The notes under the pieces are model-generated. The model had not been told where the DNA came from. It was given only the letters and a program-made list of their open reading frames with translations, and searched no databases. A stretch of 30,489 nt of DNA, taken from Firm-13 sp964579245 (GTDB lineage: Bacteria > Bacillota > Clostridia > Saccharofermentanales > Saccharofermentanaceae). The DNA lies in assembly GCA_964579245.1 (NCBI GenBank), contig CAZOFY010000025.1, positions 1-30,489 of the forward strand, given 5' to 3'. Each line of letters starts with the position of its first letter. Position 1 is the first letter of the stretch. The translations under genes were made by a program, and so were the position numbers. This document shows, piece after piece, positions 9,141 through 17,847 of this stretch.

Positions 9141-9157
9141 CCCCGGCGATTCCGGGG
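9141..9157 (-). promoter_or_regulatory. Leader hairpin upstream of GH120
   Basis: In transcript sense CCCCGG-AATCG-CCGGGG is followed by AAAAATCG, about 90 bases before the GH120 start. It resembles the element upstream of the GH43 gene in stem, loop size and trailing A-tract. Function inferred only. Confidence 0.35.
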
Positions 9158-9279
9158 CTATCAGTCCTAGAAGCATTCGAGATGAAGCCCGGGAAGGGTC
9201 TTTTCGCGACAAAATATACACGGTTCAAGTATAGCATGTATAAGAGAGAGGCCGAGGCAACGCAGAACGTTTTGCTTGG

Positions 9280-9307
9280 TGAACATTTGATGAATTTGCG
9301 TTATACT
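9280..9307 (+). promoter_or_regulatory. Possible promoter of the transglutaminase lipoprotein gene
   Basis: TGAACA (4 of 6 matches to -35) and TATACT (5 of 6 to -10) are separated by 16 bases, ending 45 bases before the chosen start. A weak call made by eye. Confidence 0.35.
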
Positions 9308-9352
9308 CAAAAGCGATTCAAATTTAGAAACACATCTGAAAAGGAAAAATAT

Positions 9353-11050
9353 ATGCATAGACGTTTTGTGAATATCATCCTCTGTACGGTACTTTCTCTG
9401 ACTTTGCTGCTCTCGTCTTGTACGGCGGCTCAACCGTCTCAGACAGCGCCCACAATTGCTGTTACCTCGTCTGAAACGACGGTTCCGACCGAGCCGGCCC
9501 CACGGGAATCGGCAAAACTTGTTTCTGTCGAGGTCAAAACGAATCCCTCGACAGATCCGGCCGAGCTGGAAGATCCATTCGCCGATATCAACCACAGCCA
9601 CCTGAACCAAGAGCTGTCAGATACCAGCATCCTTTTATATAATGATTTGTTCAGGGCGGCTCTCGATCATAAGAAGTCATTTGACTTGAGTCCCTATCCA
9701 CTCTCCTTCGAGGAGAAGAACAGTGTCTTCAATCTTCTGATCAGTGAATCCTTTTTCCGTCTCTCTCACATGACATTTGTGTATTGCTCGGAGGATGAGA
9801 GTGAAGCAATTTTTTCGTACCATACGTACAACAAAGAACAGTTTGATCTGCGGCAGGAGACGCTTTCGGCAAGACTCGGTCAAATCCTCTACAATGTAGT
9901 CCCTGAAGGCGCTACAGATTTACAGACGTATGCGGCGCTTTACCAGTATGTTTGCGAGATGTCGAACTACGCGCCCGATATAATTGACGCAGAGACGATG
10001 GGGCCTGACAGTATTCTGATCAACAAGGTAGGTATCTGCTGGGGGTTCTCAGAATATATGGCTTATCTTCTGCCGAAATTCGGAATTTCCTGTGACTACG
10101 TCGATAACACAACACATGCTTGGAATCAGATCGTCATAGATGGAGAGCTCTATCACTCCGACGTCACCTTTGGAACCGGCATGTACGAGTCCACCAGCAA
10201 TTCCTTTGAGACGTTTCTTATGAATGACGAAAAGAGGAACCGGTCTCTTGAAATGGCGAGTGTCGAACTGACTAAGGTCTATCTGAACCACCAGATCGGT
10301 GACGATCATCTGGCGCCGGAGTGTACAAGTGACCGGTTCTCTGTTTATGGAAGTATCTACGATAATTATGCTCTTGATATCCCGAATAACCGTGTGTATG
10401 TTTGCGACGACGGCAGGATCAAGACCATGAATCTTGACGGCTCAAATCTGACCACGATCCTAAAGAGCAATGCCTTTTCACCGGTCTGCTTTGACGGAGA
10501 ATTCTATTATCTCTCACTTAATAACAATCACCTGTATCACCTCGGAGAGGATGGTAAGGGGGAGCTTGTAGACGGTAACGCTGATTATAACTATCTGCGG
10601 TTAGAAGAGGCGACTCTGTATTACTCCGTCTCCTGGGATGGTGAAGATGCAATCGAGCTACATCTGGTCCCCGACCGCGAGCAGATCGAGGCTAGCGGCT
10701 CGCTGGACACACTGCCCGCCCAGGATATACAGCGCTGTGACTCCTGCTATTTTGAAGTGAAATTCGACCGTCCTATGGATACATCAGCCGACTGGTCGCA
10801 GCTGGCTATACTGACCGACGATGGCGGAAATCCACTTGCAACACGTCTCATATGGGACGAGAAAGGGACTACCCTAATAGTTCGTCCCTCCTACAGCGTT
10901 GATGAATACACGAGTGTAAGTTTTTATGTGCTGGCCGGAGCGCCGACAATAGAAGGAGGCACATTACCTGCCGGCAAGTGCCTTCCTGTCAATATTCATT
11001 CCGTGGCGGATGTTGCTCCTGGTGCCGAGCAAACCGAAGACGCCTCATAA
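9353..11050 (+). CDS. Lipoprotein with transglutaminase-like domain and C-terminal repeat domain
   Basis: A 565-residue exported lipoprotein: signal peptide with lipobox LSSC (Cys23), then a Thr/Pro/Glu-rich linker to about residue 75. The transglutaminase/protease-like domain (about 165-275) has a complete Cys-His-Asp triad: Cys229 in VGICWG, His255 in THAWN and Asp270 in YHSDVTFG. Residues about 320-440 (NNRVYVCDDGRIKTMNLDGS, YYLSLNNNHLYHL) resemble the DUF5050 propeller-like repeats. The last 120 residues look like an Ig-like domain. It may cleave or cross-link cell-surface protein or peptidoglycan peptides; this is inferred from the fold. The start at 9353 is chosen because AAGGA lies 7 bases upstream and the signal peptide begins there. 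Its last 55 bases overlap the convergent permease fusion gene. Confidence 0.88.
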   Translation: MHRRFVNIILCTVLSLTLLLSSCTAAQPSQTAPTIAVTSSETTVPTEPAPRESAKLVSVEVKTNPSTDPAELEDPFADINHSHLNQELSDTSILLYNDLFRAALDHKKSFDLSPYPLSFEEKNSVFNLLISESFFRLSHMTFVYCSEDESEAIFSYHTYNKEQFDLRQETLSARLGQILYNVVPEGATDLQTYAALYQYVCEMSNYAPDIIDAETMGPDSILINKVGICWGFSEYMAYLLPKFGISCDYVDNTTHAWNQIVIDGELYHSDVTFGTGMYESTSNSFETFLMNDEKRNRSLEMASVELTKVYLNHQIGDDHLAPECTSDRFSVYGSIYDNYALDIPNNRVYVCDDGRIKTMNLDGSNLTTILKSNAFSPVCFDGEFYYLSLNNNHLYHLGEDGKGELVDGNADYNYLRLEEATLYYSVSWDGEDAIELHLVPDREQIEASGSLDTLPAQDIQRCDSCYFEVKFDRPMDTSADWSQLAILTDDGGNPLATRLIWDEKGTTLIVRPSYSVDEYTSVSFYVLAGAPTIEGGTLPAGKCLPVNIHSVADVAPGAEQTEDAS

Positions 11051-13758
11051 GTAACTGTAACAGGCTTCGCCTTGATGCCTTTCCCGGCCCCTTTTTTCTT
11101 CTTCAGATCACACCGTTCGAAAAGGCACTCCGTCGCAAACTGTATCTTTGTCGCATTGAATCCTTCGCCCCGGGGGAACAGAAAGTAGGTATTGTCCGGC
11201 GTCGACAATGTCACACATTGTCCTCTGTTCCGGTAATTGTATTCTGTGTGGATCGACTCCGTCTCCGCGCAGGTCCATGCCAGCTGACGACGGCTTTTCG
11301 TCTCATAATCATCGAAAAGAAGTGTGAAGCCGTTCGCGTCATGGTGAAGCCTGCCTTCCCCGCAATCGATAAAGTTGACCGCGTTTGGCAGCGCCTCGAC
11401 GGAAACGTCCATATCCAGACAGTACTCGCCTCTTAAAATCTCTTCTTGCACCTGCTGTCGCTGCCATTCATACCAGTCCGGAATATAGACCGGACCGTTC
11501 TTCCCCTGTAACGTGCCAAGCTCGTCCATCTCATACTCGCTTCCGCAAGCCTCGCAGAAGAGCTTCGTCTCATGAGAACTCATTCGAAATTGTGTCCCGC
11601 AGTCACGGCATTGATAAATCGGAAGGTGAATACCCTCCGCACGCTTCGGATATGTGATCCGCATTTTGTTCTCTCGTTGATATGCATACTCATCATAGGT
11701 AAGAAGCTCGCTGATCTTCTCGTAAATCTCCCAGAGGGACAATGCCCGGACCTCCTCCTTTGTCAGCGCATACGTCAGATCGGCATGAAGACGCGCTTCT
11801 TTTCGCAAAACAAGATTCCAGATCGGTGATTGCAGATAGTTCCCCTTCATATTGATGGTAACGACGGGGACCTTGAGAAACTTCACAAGCTTTGCGACGG
11901 ACAAAGAGAGCTTACTGTTAGTACCGACATTTGCATACCGAGCCTCCGGATAGAGAACAAGGATTCCCTTCCTGTCAATGACGCGCTTAATATTACGCAC
12001 GAGAGCCAGATCGTCGACAAACTTCCTGGTGCCGAGGCAGCCGATCTGTCGATACGGCCACTCGCCAAACCATTCAAAGCCCTCGAGCTCAGAAATGTAA
12101 TTCGCCCGATGCGGAAAAATCGCCAGTGGTGTCACGAAAAAGTCCGTAAAGGAATGGTGTGAGCCAATGACAAGAAAAGGAGGCTTGACGGCGATGCCTG
12201 TCTTCTTGATGGTCAGGCGTCCGGGAATCGTCATCGCAAGACAGTATAGCCACAGCAAAGGCATAATCAGAAGGTTCTGCTTCGGCGGTATGCGATTTCG
12301 GTCGAAAGGCTTCGTATCGGGACGTGATTTCGCGTCCTTTCCCATATATCGGCGCACGAACGGAAGCTTACATAAGAGAAGGTACAGGATGCCCGATCCA
12401 ACGAAGGAGAGTCCTGTCGGTGTGAAGCGGAACAGGAACTCATTATGCACGACCATATTGATCGGGTCGTAGACCAGAAGCGAGATTGCACAGCCCACAA
12501 TAATGCAGAATAGTCCGATGATATTATAACCATTCGTATAGCGATACGCGTCGTGCCCGGGAAGCTCGAATGCGCTGCGCATATCGAATCTCTGTTTCCG
12601 CACGAAAAAGAAATCAACCAGCAGTAATGCGCCGAGGGGTGCATAGATACACGCCGTAAGCGTCAAAAAAGCACCGAAATACTCGACAATCTTTCCCCAG
12701 ACACACAGAATACTTACATAGGCCGCGAGAGCAAGAACGAGAACACGATAATCCGCCTTCTTAAAGGTCGACTTCAGCATGACGGCATAGAGGTACGAGC
12801 CGACGGCTTGTGTCCCGATATTTGCGAAAGCGACAAGCACCAAGGACATAAGGCCCATAATTGGTATCGATAACGTGGCCATCATAAGTGTCGGATCCTC
12901 GACCATCTCGCCCGTGACGTATTGCATCGCTATCGCCATAACGGCGCCGACAACAACAAAAAGAGAGCCTGAAAGGCCCTGTCCGAGCACGCCCGCATAG
13001 AAACCGCCCCGTTCTGTCTTGCAGAGACGCGGCACACCGGCCATGCCGCCGACAAGCGTAATGACAAAGGCAAAATTCGCCTCAATCGACAGAATATACG
13101 AGGTCGTCGCATGATCAAAAAGCGGTTCCACCGGTTTATAATTCCAAATAACGCCGGCAGGAACCGATGAAAATCCGATAATAACAACGACCACGCCAAT
13201 CAACAGCAAGATGGGTACCAAAAGACGCGTCGTCCAGGTAATCGCAGATACCCCGCGGTAAGCAACGAGCGTTCCTAAGCCTACGCACAAAAGGCACAAG
13301 GCAAGGTGCGTCCAATCCGGCGTCGCCACCCCGAACAAACTCAAGAGATTCCTCATCGACTTCGCGAACAAGTCGCAGCACACCGCATACCAGGGAAAAT
13401 TGATAACAATAATCACAACAGTCAGAACCTTAACCCCGCGCGTCCCAAGAACCGCCCGCAGCCAGATCCAAATATCGATGCCATACCGCGTCGCCAGAAT
13501 GACAGGCAGCTGATAAACCAGAAGCAATAGTATCGCGCCCAGAAATGCCCCGACCAGCAGCTGCGGAAAACCGACAAGTCTCGCTAGATATGCTCCCTGC
13601 GTATAGCTCCACGTTGCGACACAATAGCCCGACAACACCAGAAACGCATCACCGAAGCCATACGTCCTCTCCTTGCCGCGCACCGGCCAGATCCCGCAGT
13701 ACACTTCCTTCCGGACACTGTCCAAGACCTTACTCTTTTTCTCTGAACTCCCAGTCAT
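10996..13758 (-). CDS. Fusion: NCS1-type permease + PlsC acyltransferase + zinc ribbon
   Basis: A 920-residue protein with three parts. Residues about 15-470 have around 12 hydrophobic segments and resemble cytosine/purine permeases of the NCS1 family (YGFGDAFLVLSGYCVATWSYTQG). Residues about 495-690 are a PlsC-type acyltransferase with the catalytic H-x4-D (HHSFTD, His534-Asp539) and an EGTR-like PEAR motif at 603-606. A zinc ribbon with C-x2-C pairs (Cys717/720, Cys735/738) follows, then an uncharacterised region that includes a Lys-rich stretch near 885. PlsC domains acylate lysophospholipid-type acceptors at the membrane. The frame is unbroken, with no gap nearby. Start 13758 is preferred over an ATG four codons earlier because GGAGG lies 6 bases upstream. 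The link between base transport and lipid acylation is unexplained. Confidence 0.85.
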   Translation of the reverse strand: MTGSSEKKSKVLDSVRKEVYCGIWPVRGKERTYGFGDAFLVLSGYCVATWSYTQGAYLARLVGFPQLLVGAFLGAILLLLVYQLPVILATRYGIDIWIWLRAVLGTRGVKVLTVVIIVINFPWYAVCCDLFAKSMRNLLSLFGVATPDWTHLALCLLCVGLGTLVAYRGVSAITWTTRLLVPILLLIGVVVVIIGFSSVPAGVIWNYKPVEPLFDHATTSYILSIEANFAFVITLVGGMAGVPRLCKTERGGFYAGVLGQGLSGSLFVVVGAVMAIAMQYVTGEMVEDPTLMMATLSIPIMGLMSLVLVAFANIGTQAVGSYLYAVMLKSTFKKADYRVLVLALAAYVSILCVWGKIVEYFGAFLTLTACIYAPLGALLLVDFFFVRKQRFDMRSAFELPGHDAYRYTNGYNIIGLFCIIVGCAISLLVYDPINMVVHNEFLFRFTPTGLSFVGSGILYLLLCKLPFVRRYMGKDAKSRPDTKPFDRNRIPPKQNLLIMPLLWLYCLAMTIPGRLTIKKTGIAVKPPFLVIGSHHSFTDFFVTPLAIFPHRANYISELEGFEWFGEWPYRQIGCLGTRKFVDDLALVRNIKRVIDRKGILVLYPEARYANVGTNSKLSLSVAKLVKFLKVPVVTINMKGNYLQSPIWNLVLRKEARLHADLTYALTKEEVRALSLWEIYEKISELLTYDEYAYQRENKMRITYPKRAEGIHLPIYQCRDCGTQFRMSSHETKLFCEACGSEYEMDELGTLQGKNGPVYIPDWYEWQRQQVQEEILRGEYCLDMDVSVEALPNAVNFIDCGEGRLHHDANGFTLLFDDYETKSRRQLAWTCAETESIHTEYNYRNRGQCVTLSTPDNTYFLFPRGEGFNATKIQFATECLFERCDLKKKKGAGKGIKAKPVTVTYEASSVCSAPGATSATE

Positions 13759-13869
13759 GAATCCCTCCATCTGCCAACTTACCTCGCGGCGAAAGTCGGC
13801 AGAATTATTGATGTATTATATCTCGAAAAAGCCGCACCATAGAAAATTCTGCTCTCTTCACGAAAGGAA

Positions 13870-14037
13870 TCAAGTGATGAAAGCACCCAGCAGGATACCC
13901 AACAGACAAACGGCAGCAAGTACAAGCACCACAATATAGTCCCGTCGGGTCATCCTCCGGATCTGCTCCGGATGACCGTTTTCCATCTGTTCAATTCTTT
14001 GCTCCAGCTCAGATGCAAAATCCTTATCATTTTCCAT
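13870..14037 (-). CDS. Small single-pass membrane protein, function unknown
   Basis: A 55-residue protein with an acidic, heptad-like N-terminal half (FASELEQRIEQMENG), a basic patch (RRMTRRD) and one C-terminal transmembrane helix of about 20 residues (about 33-54), placing the N-terminus inside the cell by the positive-inside rule. The start at 14037 is chosen because GAGGAG lies 7 bases upstream; the open frame continues 18 codons further without a better site. It lies about 110 bases upstream of the permease fusion gene on the same strand, so they may be co-transcribed. I do not recognise a named family. Confidence 0.7.
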   Translation of the reverse strand: MENDKDFASELEQRIEQMENGHPEQIRRMTRRDYIVVLVLAAVCLLGILLGAFIT

Positions 14038-14254
14038 GCGTTTTCTCCTCGATATCAGCCGTTCTGTGTGTCTTGTATCTAACGCTTCCATTTGGGCAAT
14101 AAATCCATACCAAAATTCTCTTGCCCATTATTTTATACGCCATTGTACTATATCATAATCGGTTTCTACGGGAGAATGATTTCACTCTTAAACGCATCCA
14201 TTTTTTTGATAGTATAAATTTATCTTTTGTTATTGATTATCAAAGGAGTCGAGT

Positions 14255-14716
14255 ATGCGAAATTTGTTGTCTGTTTTTTTGGTGTTTCTGTTTCTTATTC
14301 CCGTGGCTTCCTGCTCGACTCTCTCCGGAAAGAAAGCATTATCCTTAGATGAGTTCAATACGATCCTGGTAGATCAGGGCTTCGAAGTAATGCCCGGCTT
14401 AATCGGGGAGGATATCCTGAATATTGAGACAGTTCCGTTTGACATTGCGATAAAGGGTGATATATACATCGAACGCCACCAGTTCAGTACGTCGCTCGAT
14501 TCGAAAGACTGTTACGGCTTTGTTATCTATGATTGCGAGCAAGAAGATACAGGAGCAATGACCAAAATCGAGGAAATGGATTATTCAAAGCTCAAATGGG
14601 TTTCCGAAGACAAGCTCGTAGCATGCATCCAGGCCGGCTCCACCTTAATTTATATTGATGCGGATCCTGAGAATGAGTCGGACGTTGATCAAGTAATAGC
14701 GGCTCTCGGATATTGA
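14255..14716 (+). CDS. Small lipoprotein, function unknown
   Basis: A 153-residue protein with a signal peptide ending in a good lipobox VASC (Cys20). The mature part of about 130 residues mixes alpha and beta segments (LSLDEFNTILVDQGFEV near the start, TLIYIDADPENESDVDQVIAALGY at the end) and contains two further cysteines, in KDCYG and YDCEQ. AAAGGAG lies about 7 bases before the ATG. The gene stands alone and runs convergently towards the ABC ATPase gene, with about 60 bases between the two stops once the false gap is corrected. No domain was recognised. Confidence 0.8.
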   Translation: MRNLLSVFLVFLFLIPVASCSTLSGKKALSLDEFNTILVDQGFEVMPGLIGEDILNIETVPFDIAIKGDIYIERHQFSTSLDSKDCYGFVIYDCEQEDTGAMTKIEEMDYSKLKWVSEDKLVACIQAGSTLIYIDADPENESDVDQVIAALGY

Positions 14717-14777
14717 TCCGAGGCGCAGAGTCCAGTATTCAGAATAACTTTCTGGACCAAGTCTTTTGCAACCTCCC

Positions 14778-15921
14778 TTACTTCCACTCGCGATAGAGTC
14801 TCGCGATGACCTGTTCGATCGNNNNNNNNNNNNNNNNNNNNNNNNNNNNNNNNNNNNNNNNNNNNNNNNNNNNNNNNNNNNNNNNNNNNNNNNNNNNNNN
14901 NNNNNNNNNNNNNNNNNNNNNGATAGAGTCTCGCGATGACCTGTTCGATCGGTGCTTTTTTGATCTCTACGTCCGCTATGCCGTTGAACTCGGACAGGCT
15001 TTTCATCAGGGTCCGAACGGACGAGCCGCCCAGGTCGATCTCGAACTCGTAGACACCGTTCTCCGCCGAGAGTAAATTCCCCGTGTCGAGCGTCGGCACA
15101 TCTCCGTTCTCCATCGTCAGAATCACGCGCGTCAGATTGCCTGTGATACTTCTTAGGCCGTCGAAGGGCCCGTCGTAGGCGACTTTTCCGGAGGAGATCA
15201 TGAGGATACGCTGCGCCATCTCCTCTAAGTCATCCATATCGTGGCTGGTCACGACAATCGTTACACCGTTTTCTTTGTTGATTCGCTTCAGAAAGTCGAT
15301 CATCTGACGCTTGGCAACGACGTCAAGTCCTAAGGTCGGCTCGTCGAGAAGGATGATCTCGGGCGAATGCAGGAGCATCATCGCGAGGTCGGCGCGCATC
15401 CGTTGCCCGAGACTCAGCTCACGCGCGAAGGTCTTAAGAAGACCAGACAGATCGAGAAGCTCCGTAACGAGTGCAAGATTCTTGCGGTAGGTCTCCTCCG
15501 GAATTCCCCAGACGACCTTCTTCCACTCGAAGCTCTGTATGATGGGATGATCCCACCAGAGCTCGGTGCGGTTGCCAAACAGGATGCCGAGCTTATTCAT
15601 CAGTACGCGGCGCTGCTTTTGCGGCGACATGCCGAGGACCGTGATTTCTCCCTCGGTCGGTAGAAGCATGCCGGACAGAAGCTTCATCGTCGTCGATTTG
15701 CCCGCACCGTTCGGGCCGGCGTAGGCGACGAATTCACCTTTATTGATGGTGAAGGAGACATCCCCGAGCGCTGTGATGATGCGCTTTTCGGGCTTTATCA
15801 GATTTCTTAGCATGTCCTTTCCGGTGTTGTCCCGTTGCCACTGAAGAAACTCCTTCGTGACATGAGATAGACTAACGGCGGAATCCGTGGGGCACATATC
15901 GGTTCGAACCTCTTGTGACAT
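14778..15921 (-). CDS. ABC-2 exporter ATP-binding protein, interrupted by a false assembly gap
   Basis: ATPase subunit of an exporter: Walker A GPNGAGKST, signature LSLGQRMR, Walker B IILLDEPT and switch TSHD. The 100 N at 14822-14921 lie near the 3' end and are flanked on both sides by the same 30 bases (14792-14821 and 14922-14951). Merging the two copies and removing the N restores the frame, so the protein ends APIEQVIARLYREWK with a stop at 14778-14780 and is 337 residues long. Reading straight through the N gives a false 410-residue product. The start overlaps the upstream permease gene by 50 bases, with AAAGGA 10 bases before the ATG. It works with the two permeases behind it. Confidence 0.93.
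14822..14921. other. Assembly gap (100 N) flanked by an identical 30-base overlap
   Basis: The run is exactly 100 N, a placeholder length. The 30 bases before it and the 30 after it are identical, so the two contigs overlap and probably no sequence is missing. Confidence 0.9.
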
Positions 15922-16717
15922 AATGCTTCATTCCTTTCTTAAATACGAAGATCGTGATAATTGACAGGATCAACGCGAAAAACATCGGATAATACATACC
16001 AAAGTATTGCGGCGGCTTGCCGAGCAGGCACAGTGCCGGGAACCAGGCCATCAAGCCCTCGGGCATAATGGTCAATAGCGGGACCTGAATATAGAGCGGC
16101 ATTCCCGATAAGGGAAAGGTACTTGTGAACCAGGTCTCGTCAATCACGTGATACGTGATTTCTTCCGCTCCGACCGGCGCATAGAACGCCATTGTCGAGA
16201 CCAGGTAGGCACGGGCGACGATGATGACCATCGTGATCAGCGCGTAGGCAACAAGCTGCAGGATCCACAGTGGTGTCACTTCGAGTCCCAGGCGTTGTAC
16301 AGAGATAACCGTGAGGATTACACCCACAATAAAATTACTGCCGCTCGTGAACGGACAGAAGCCATTCGTCATCAGCTGCACTTTCAGCGACAGCGGTTGC
16401 GTGAACAGGTGCTCAATCTGTCCCCTTCCGATGATGCGCGAAATATGGATGTTGTTGGCTCCGCCGAACAGCATGAAGATTCCTGTTACGAGCGTCGAGT
16501 AAGCCATCATAAACAGGACTTCGTCCGAGCTCATTCCTCCGATCCCGCCAAAGCGGACCGAGATCAGGAACACACCGGAAACCGTTGCCAGATTGGACAA
16601 TATATCCGCGGTAATCCCTGAGATCGCGTACTTCGTATCGCGAAGAAGCCAGACAAGATCCATTTTCGCGGAGATTCCGAGTAACCGGAACACTCTTCTT
16701 ATTGTCATTTTATCCAC
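15872..16717 (-). CDS. ABC-2 family exporter permease (DUF990-like), second subunit
   Basis: A 281-residue membrane protein with about six hydrophobic segments. It resembles the ABC-2 permeases of the DUF990 group, which come as two different permeases plus one ATPase (FGGIGGMSSDEVLFMMAYST, GRGQIEHLFTQPLSLKVQLM). It should form half of the membrane channel with the product of the next gene upstream. Its start overlaps that gene by 8 bases and its end overlaps the ATPase gene by 50 bases, so the three are one operon with coupled translation. The substrate cannot be told from sequence; drugs, lipids or peptides are all possible for this group. Confidence 0.88.
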   Translation of the reverse strand: MDKMTIRRVFRLLGISAKMDLVWLLRDTKYAISGITADILSNLATVSGVFLISVRFGGIGGMSSDEVLFMMAYSTLVTGIFMLFGGANNIHISRIIGRGQIEHLFTQPLSLKVQLMTNGFCPFTSGSNFIVGVILTVISVQRLGLEVTPLWILQLVAYALITMVIIVARAYLVSTMAFYAPVGAEEITYHVIDETWFTSTFPLSGMPLYIQVPLLTIMPEGLMAWFPALCLLGKPPQYFGMYYPMFFALILSIITIFVFKKGMKHYVTRGSNRYVPHGFRR

Positions 16718-17477
16718 CGTAGCTCACCATCCCTTCCTGTGATTTCCGGAATACGAGGATTGCAACAGGCCATAGAACTACGTTCCACGCGACCTGGAGA
16801 AGGATCGTCTCCGGAATATTTGCCGAGCCGACAAAGATCGACAACGGCGAGCCGCCAAGCGCGGCGAATGGCTGGAAACGCATCAACTCGTCCAGGCCGA
16901 ACGGCAAGAGCTTGATCGGAATCACCGTGCCCGAAAAAAGTGCAATGACCGCCATGCGGATGCGGCTTACCAGCCAGCTCATGTTCCGCAGCTTGATCGA
17001 CAAGCACGCAAACAGGCAGTCGATGGCAAAGCCTAACGAAACGCAGAGGATCAGGCTCGGGAAAAACCACAATGACCGTGGTACCAGTTCGACCCGCAGG
17101 AGAGGGGCCAGCAAAAGTGTCGGAAGCGAAAACATCACCAGCATCGGCGCCCATCCGCCGATCGTCTCCGCGGCAAGTTGCCCCAGGACCGACATCGGCC
17201 GGCCGTAAAGCTTTTGTAGCACACCGTCAGATAACCAACCCGTTGCCGCCGTCTTCACAACAAGCATATCGGCAAGGACCGCGTTCATCAGTGTATATGT
17301 CAGCATCTGCTCCAACGACATCCCCACCTCGACGCCCGACGACATGACGACGCGCCATAGGAAGATCAACGGGATCAGCGTAAACAGTTTGACCAGAATA
17401 CTCGGCAGCATATAGATCACACCGCCGTTTATCTGTTGCAGCGCAGATAGTTGCGCCGACTTCAAATATCGAATCAT
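16710..17477 (-). CDS. ABC-2 family exporter permease (DUF990-like), first subunit
   Basis: A 255-residue membrane protein with about six hydrophobic segments and the usual motifs of this permease pair (LEQMLTYTLMNAVLADML, GWLSDGVLQKLYGRPMS). First gene of the ABC exporter operon. AGGAG lies 8 bases before the ATG. The ribosome binding site is only about 20 bases downstream of an intrinsic terminator, so expression depends on reading through that hairpin, which fits control by attenuation through the upstream leader frame. Confidence 0.88.
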   Translation of the reverse strand: MIRYLKSAQLSALQQINGGVIYMLPSILVKLFTLIPLIFLWRVVMSSGVEVGMSLEQMLTYTLMNAVLADMLVVKTAATGWLSDGVLQKLYGRPMSVLGQLAAETIGGWAPMLVMFSLPTLLLAPLLRVELVPRSLWFFPSLILCVSLGFAIDCLFACLSIKLRNMSWLVSRIRMAVIALFSGTVIPIKLLPFGLDELMRFQPFAALGGSPLSIFVGSANIPETILLQVAWNVVLWPVAILVFRKSQEGMVSYGG

Positions 17478-17509
17478 AGAAATGCTCCTAATCTATCTTT
17501 CGGGCATAT

Positions 17510-17541
17510 AAAAAACCCGAGGTCTCATTCGCTCCCTCGGG
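17510..17541 (-). terminator. Intrinsic terminator/attenuator ahead of the ABC exporter operon
   Basis: In transcript sense CCCGAGG, a 12-base loop and CCTCGGG are followed at once by six U. It lies between the operon promoter and the first permease gene. A second palindrome (GTACGGA/TCCGTAC) sits just before it, directly after the leader-frame stop codon, and may take part in an alternative fold. Confidence 0.8.
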
Positions 17542-17571
17542 CAAAATCTCACATTCCGTACGGAGTCCGTA

Positions 17572-17769
17572 CTAAAAAGCGGCGATGCGGCGAGAGGCGA
17601 TTCTTCTGGAAAAAAGGGCAGAAACATCCTGCAAATCTGCAATTCTGGATGTTCTCACCGGAAAAAGGGCGCAATAAGCCCTTGTCAGCGCATCAAAATA
17701 CGCGATCCCGCAAATATGATCGAAACGAGCCGTTACTGTTCCCTTACTTGCGATCGTTGACAAATTCAA
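17572..17769 (-). CDS. Candidate 65-residue leader peptide of the ABC exporter operon
   Basis: A short frame between the promoter and the terminator. It would start at TTG with AAGGTGG about 8 bases upstream; two GTG codons slightly earlier are alternatives. The product is rich in Arg and Ala, starting LNLSTIASKGTVTARFDHIC and ending RRIASRRIAAF, with no signal peptide or membrane segment. The stop codon lies about 30 bases before the terminator stem, where a stalled ribosome could change which hairpin forms. This arrangement is known for drug-responsive ABC exporters such as bmrCD of Bacillus subtilis. Translation is inferred from position and ribosome binding site; no homologue was checked. 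Confidence 0.5.
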   Translation of the reverse strand: MNLSTIASKGTVTARFDHICGIAYFDALTRAYCALFPVRTSRIADLQDVSALFSRRIASRRIAAF

Positions 17770-17802
17770 ACCTCTCACCACCTTTCTGTATAATATACGA
17801 GG

Positions 17803-17831
17803 ATTATCGCACCGGAAAAGACGAAAGTCAA
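17803..17831 (-). promoter_or_regulatory. Sigma-A promoter of the ABC exporter operon
   Basis: In transcript sense TTGACT, a 17-base spacer and GATAAT give 5 of 6 matches in each box with ideal spacing. The leader frame starts about 35 bases downstream. Confidence 0.8.
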
Positions 17832-17847
17832 CCAATAAGCAACGCGC

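Noticed and set aside
14689..14777. C-terminal extension of the ABC ATPase beyond the gap
   Set aside because: It arises only by reading through 100 placeholder N in a shifted frame. Joining the duplicated flanks gives a stop at 14778.
17510..17600. T-box riboswitch before the ABC operon
   Set aside because: The conserved T-box antiterminator sequence GGTGG-N-ACCGCG was not found, and the downstream genes are not of amino-acid metabolism.
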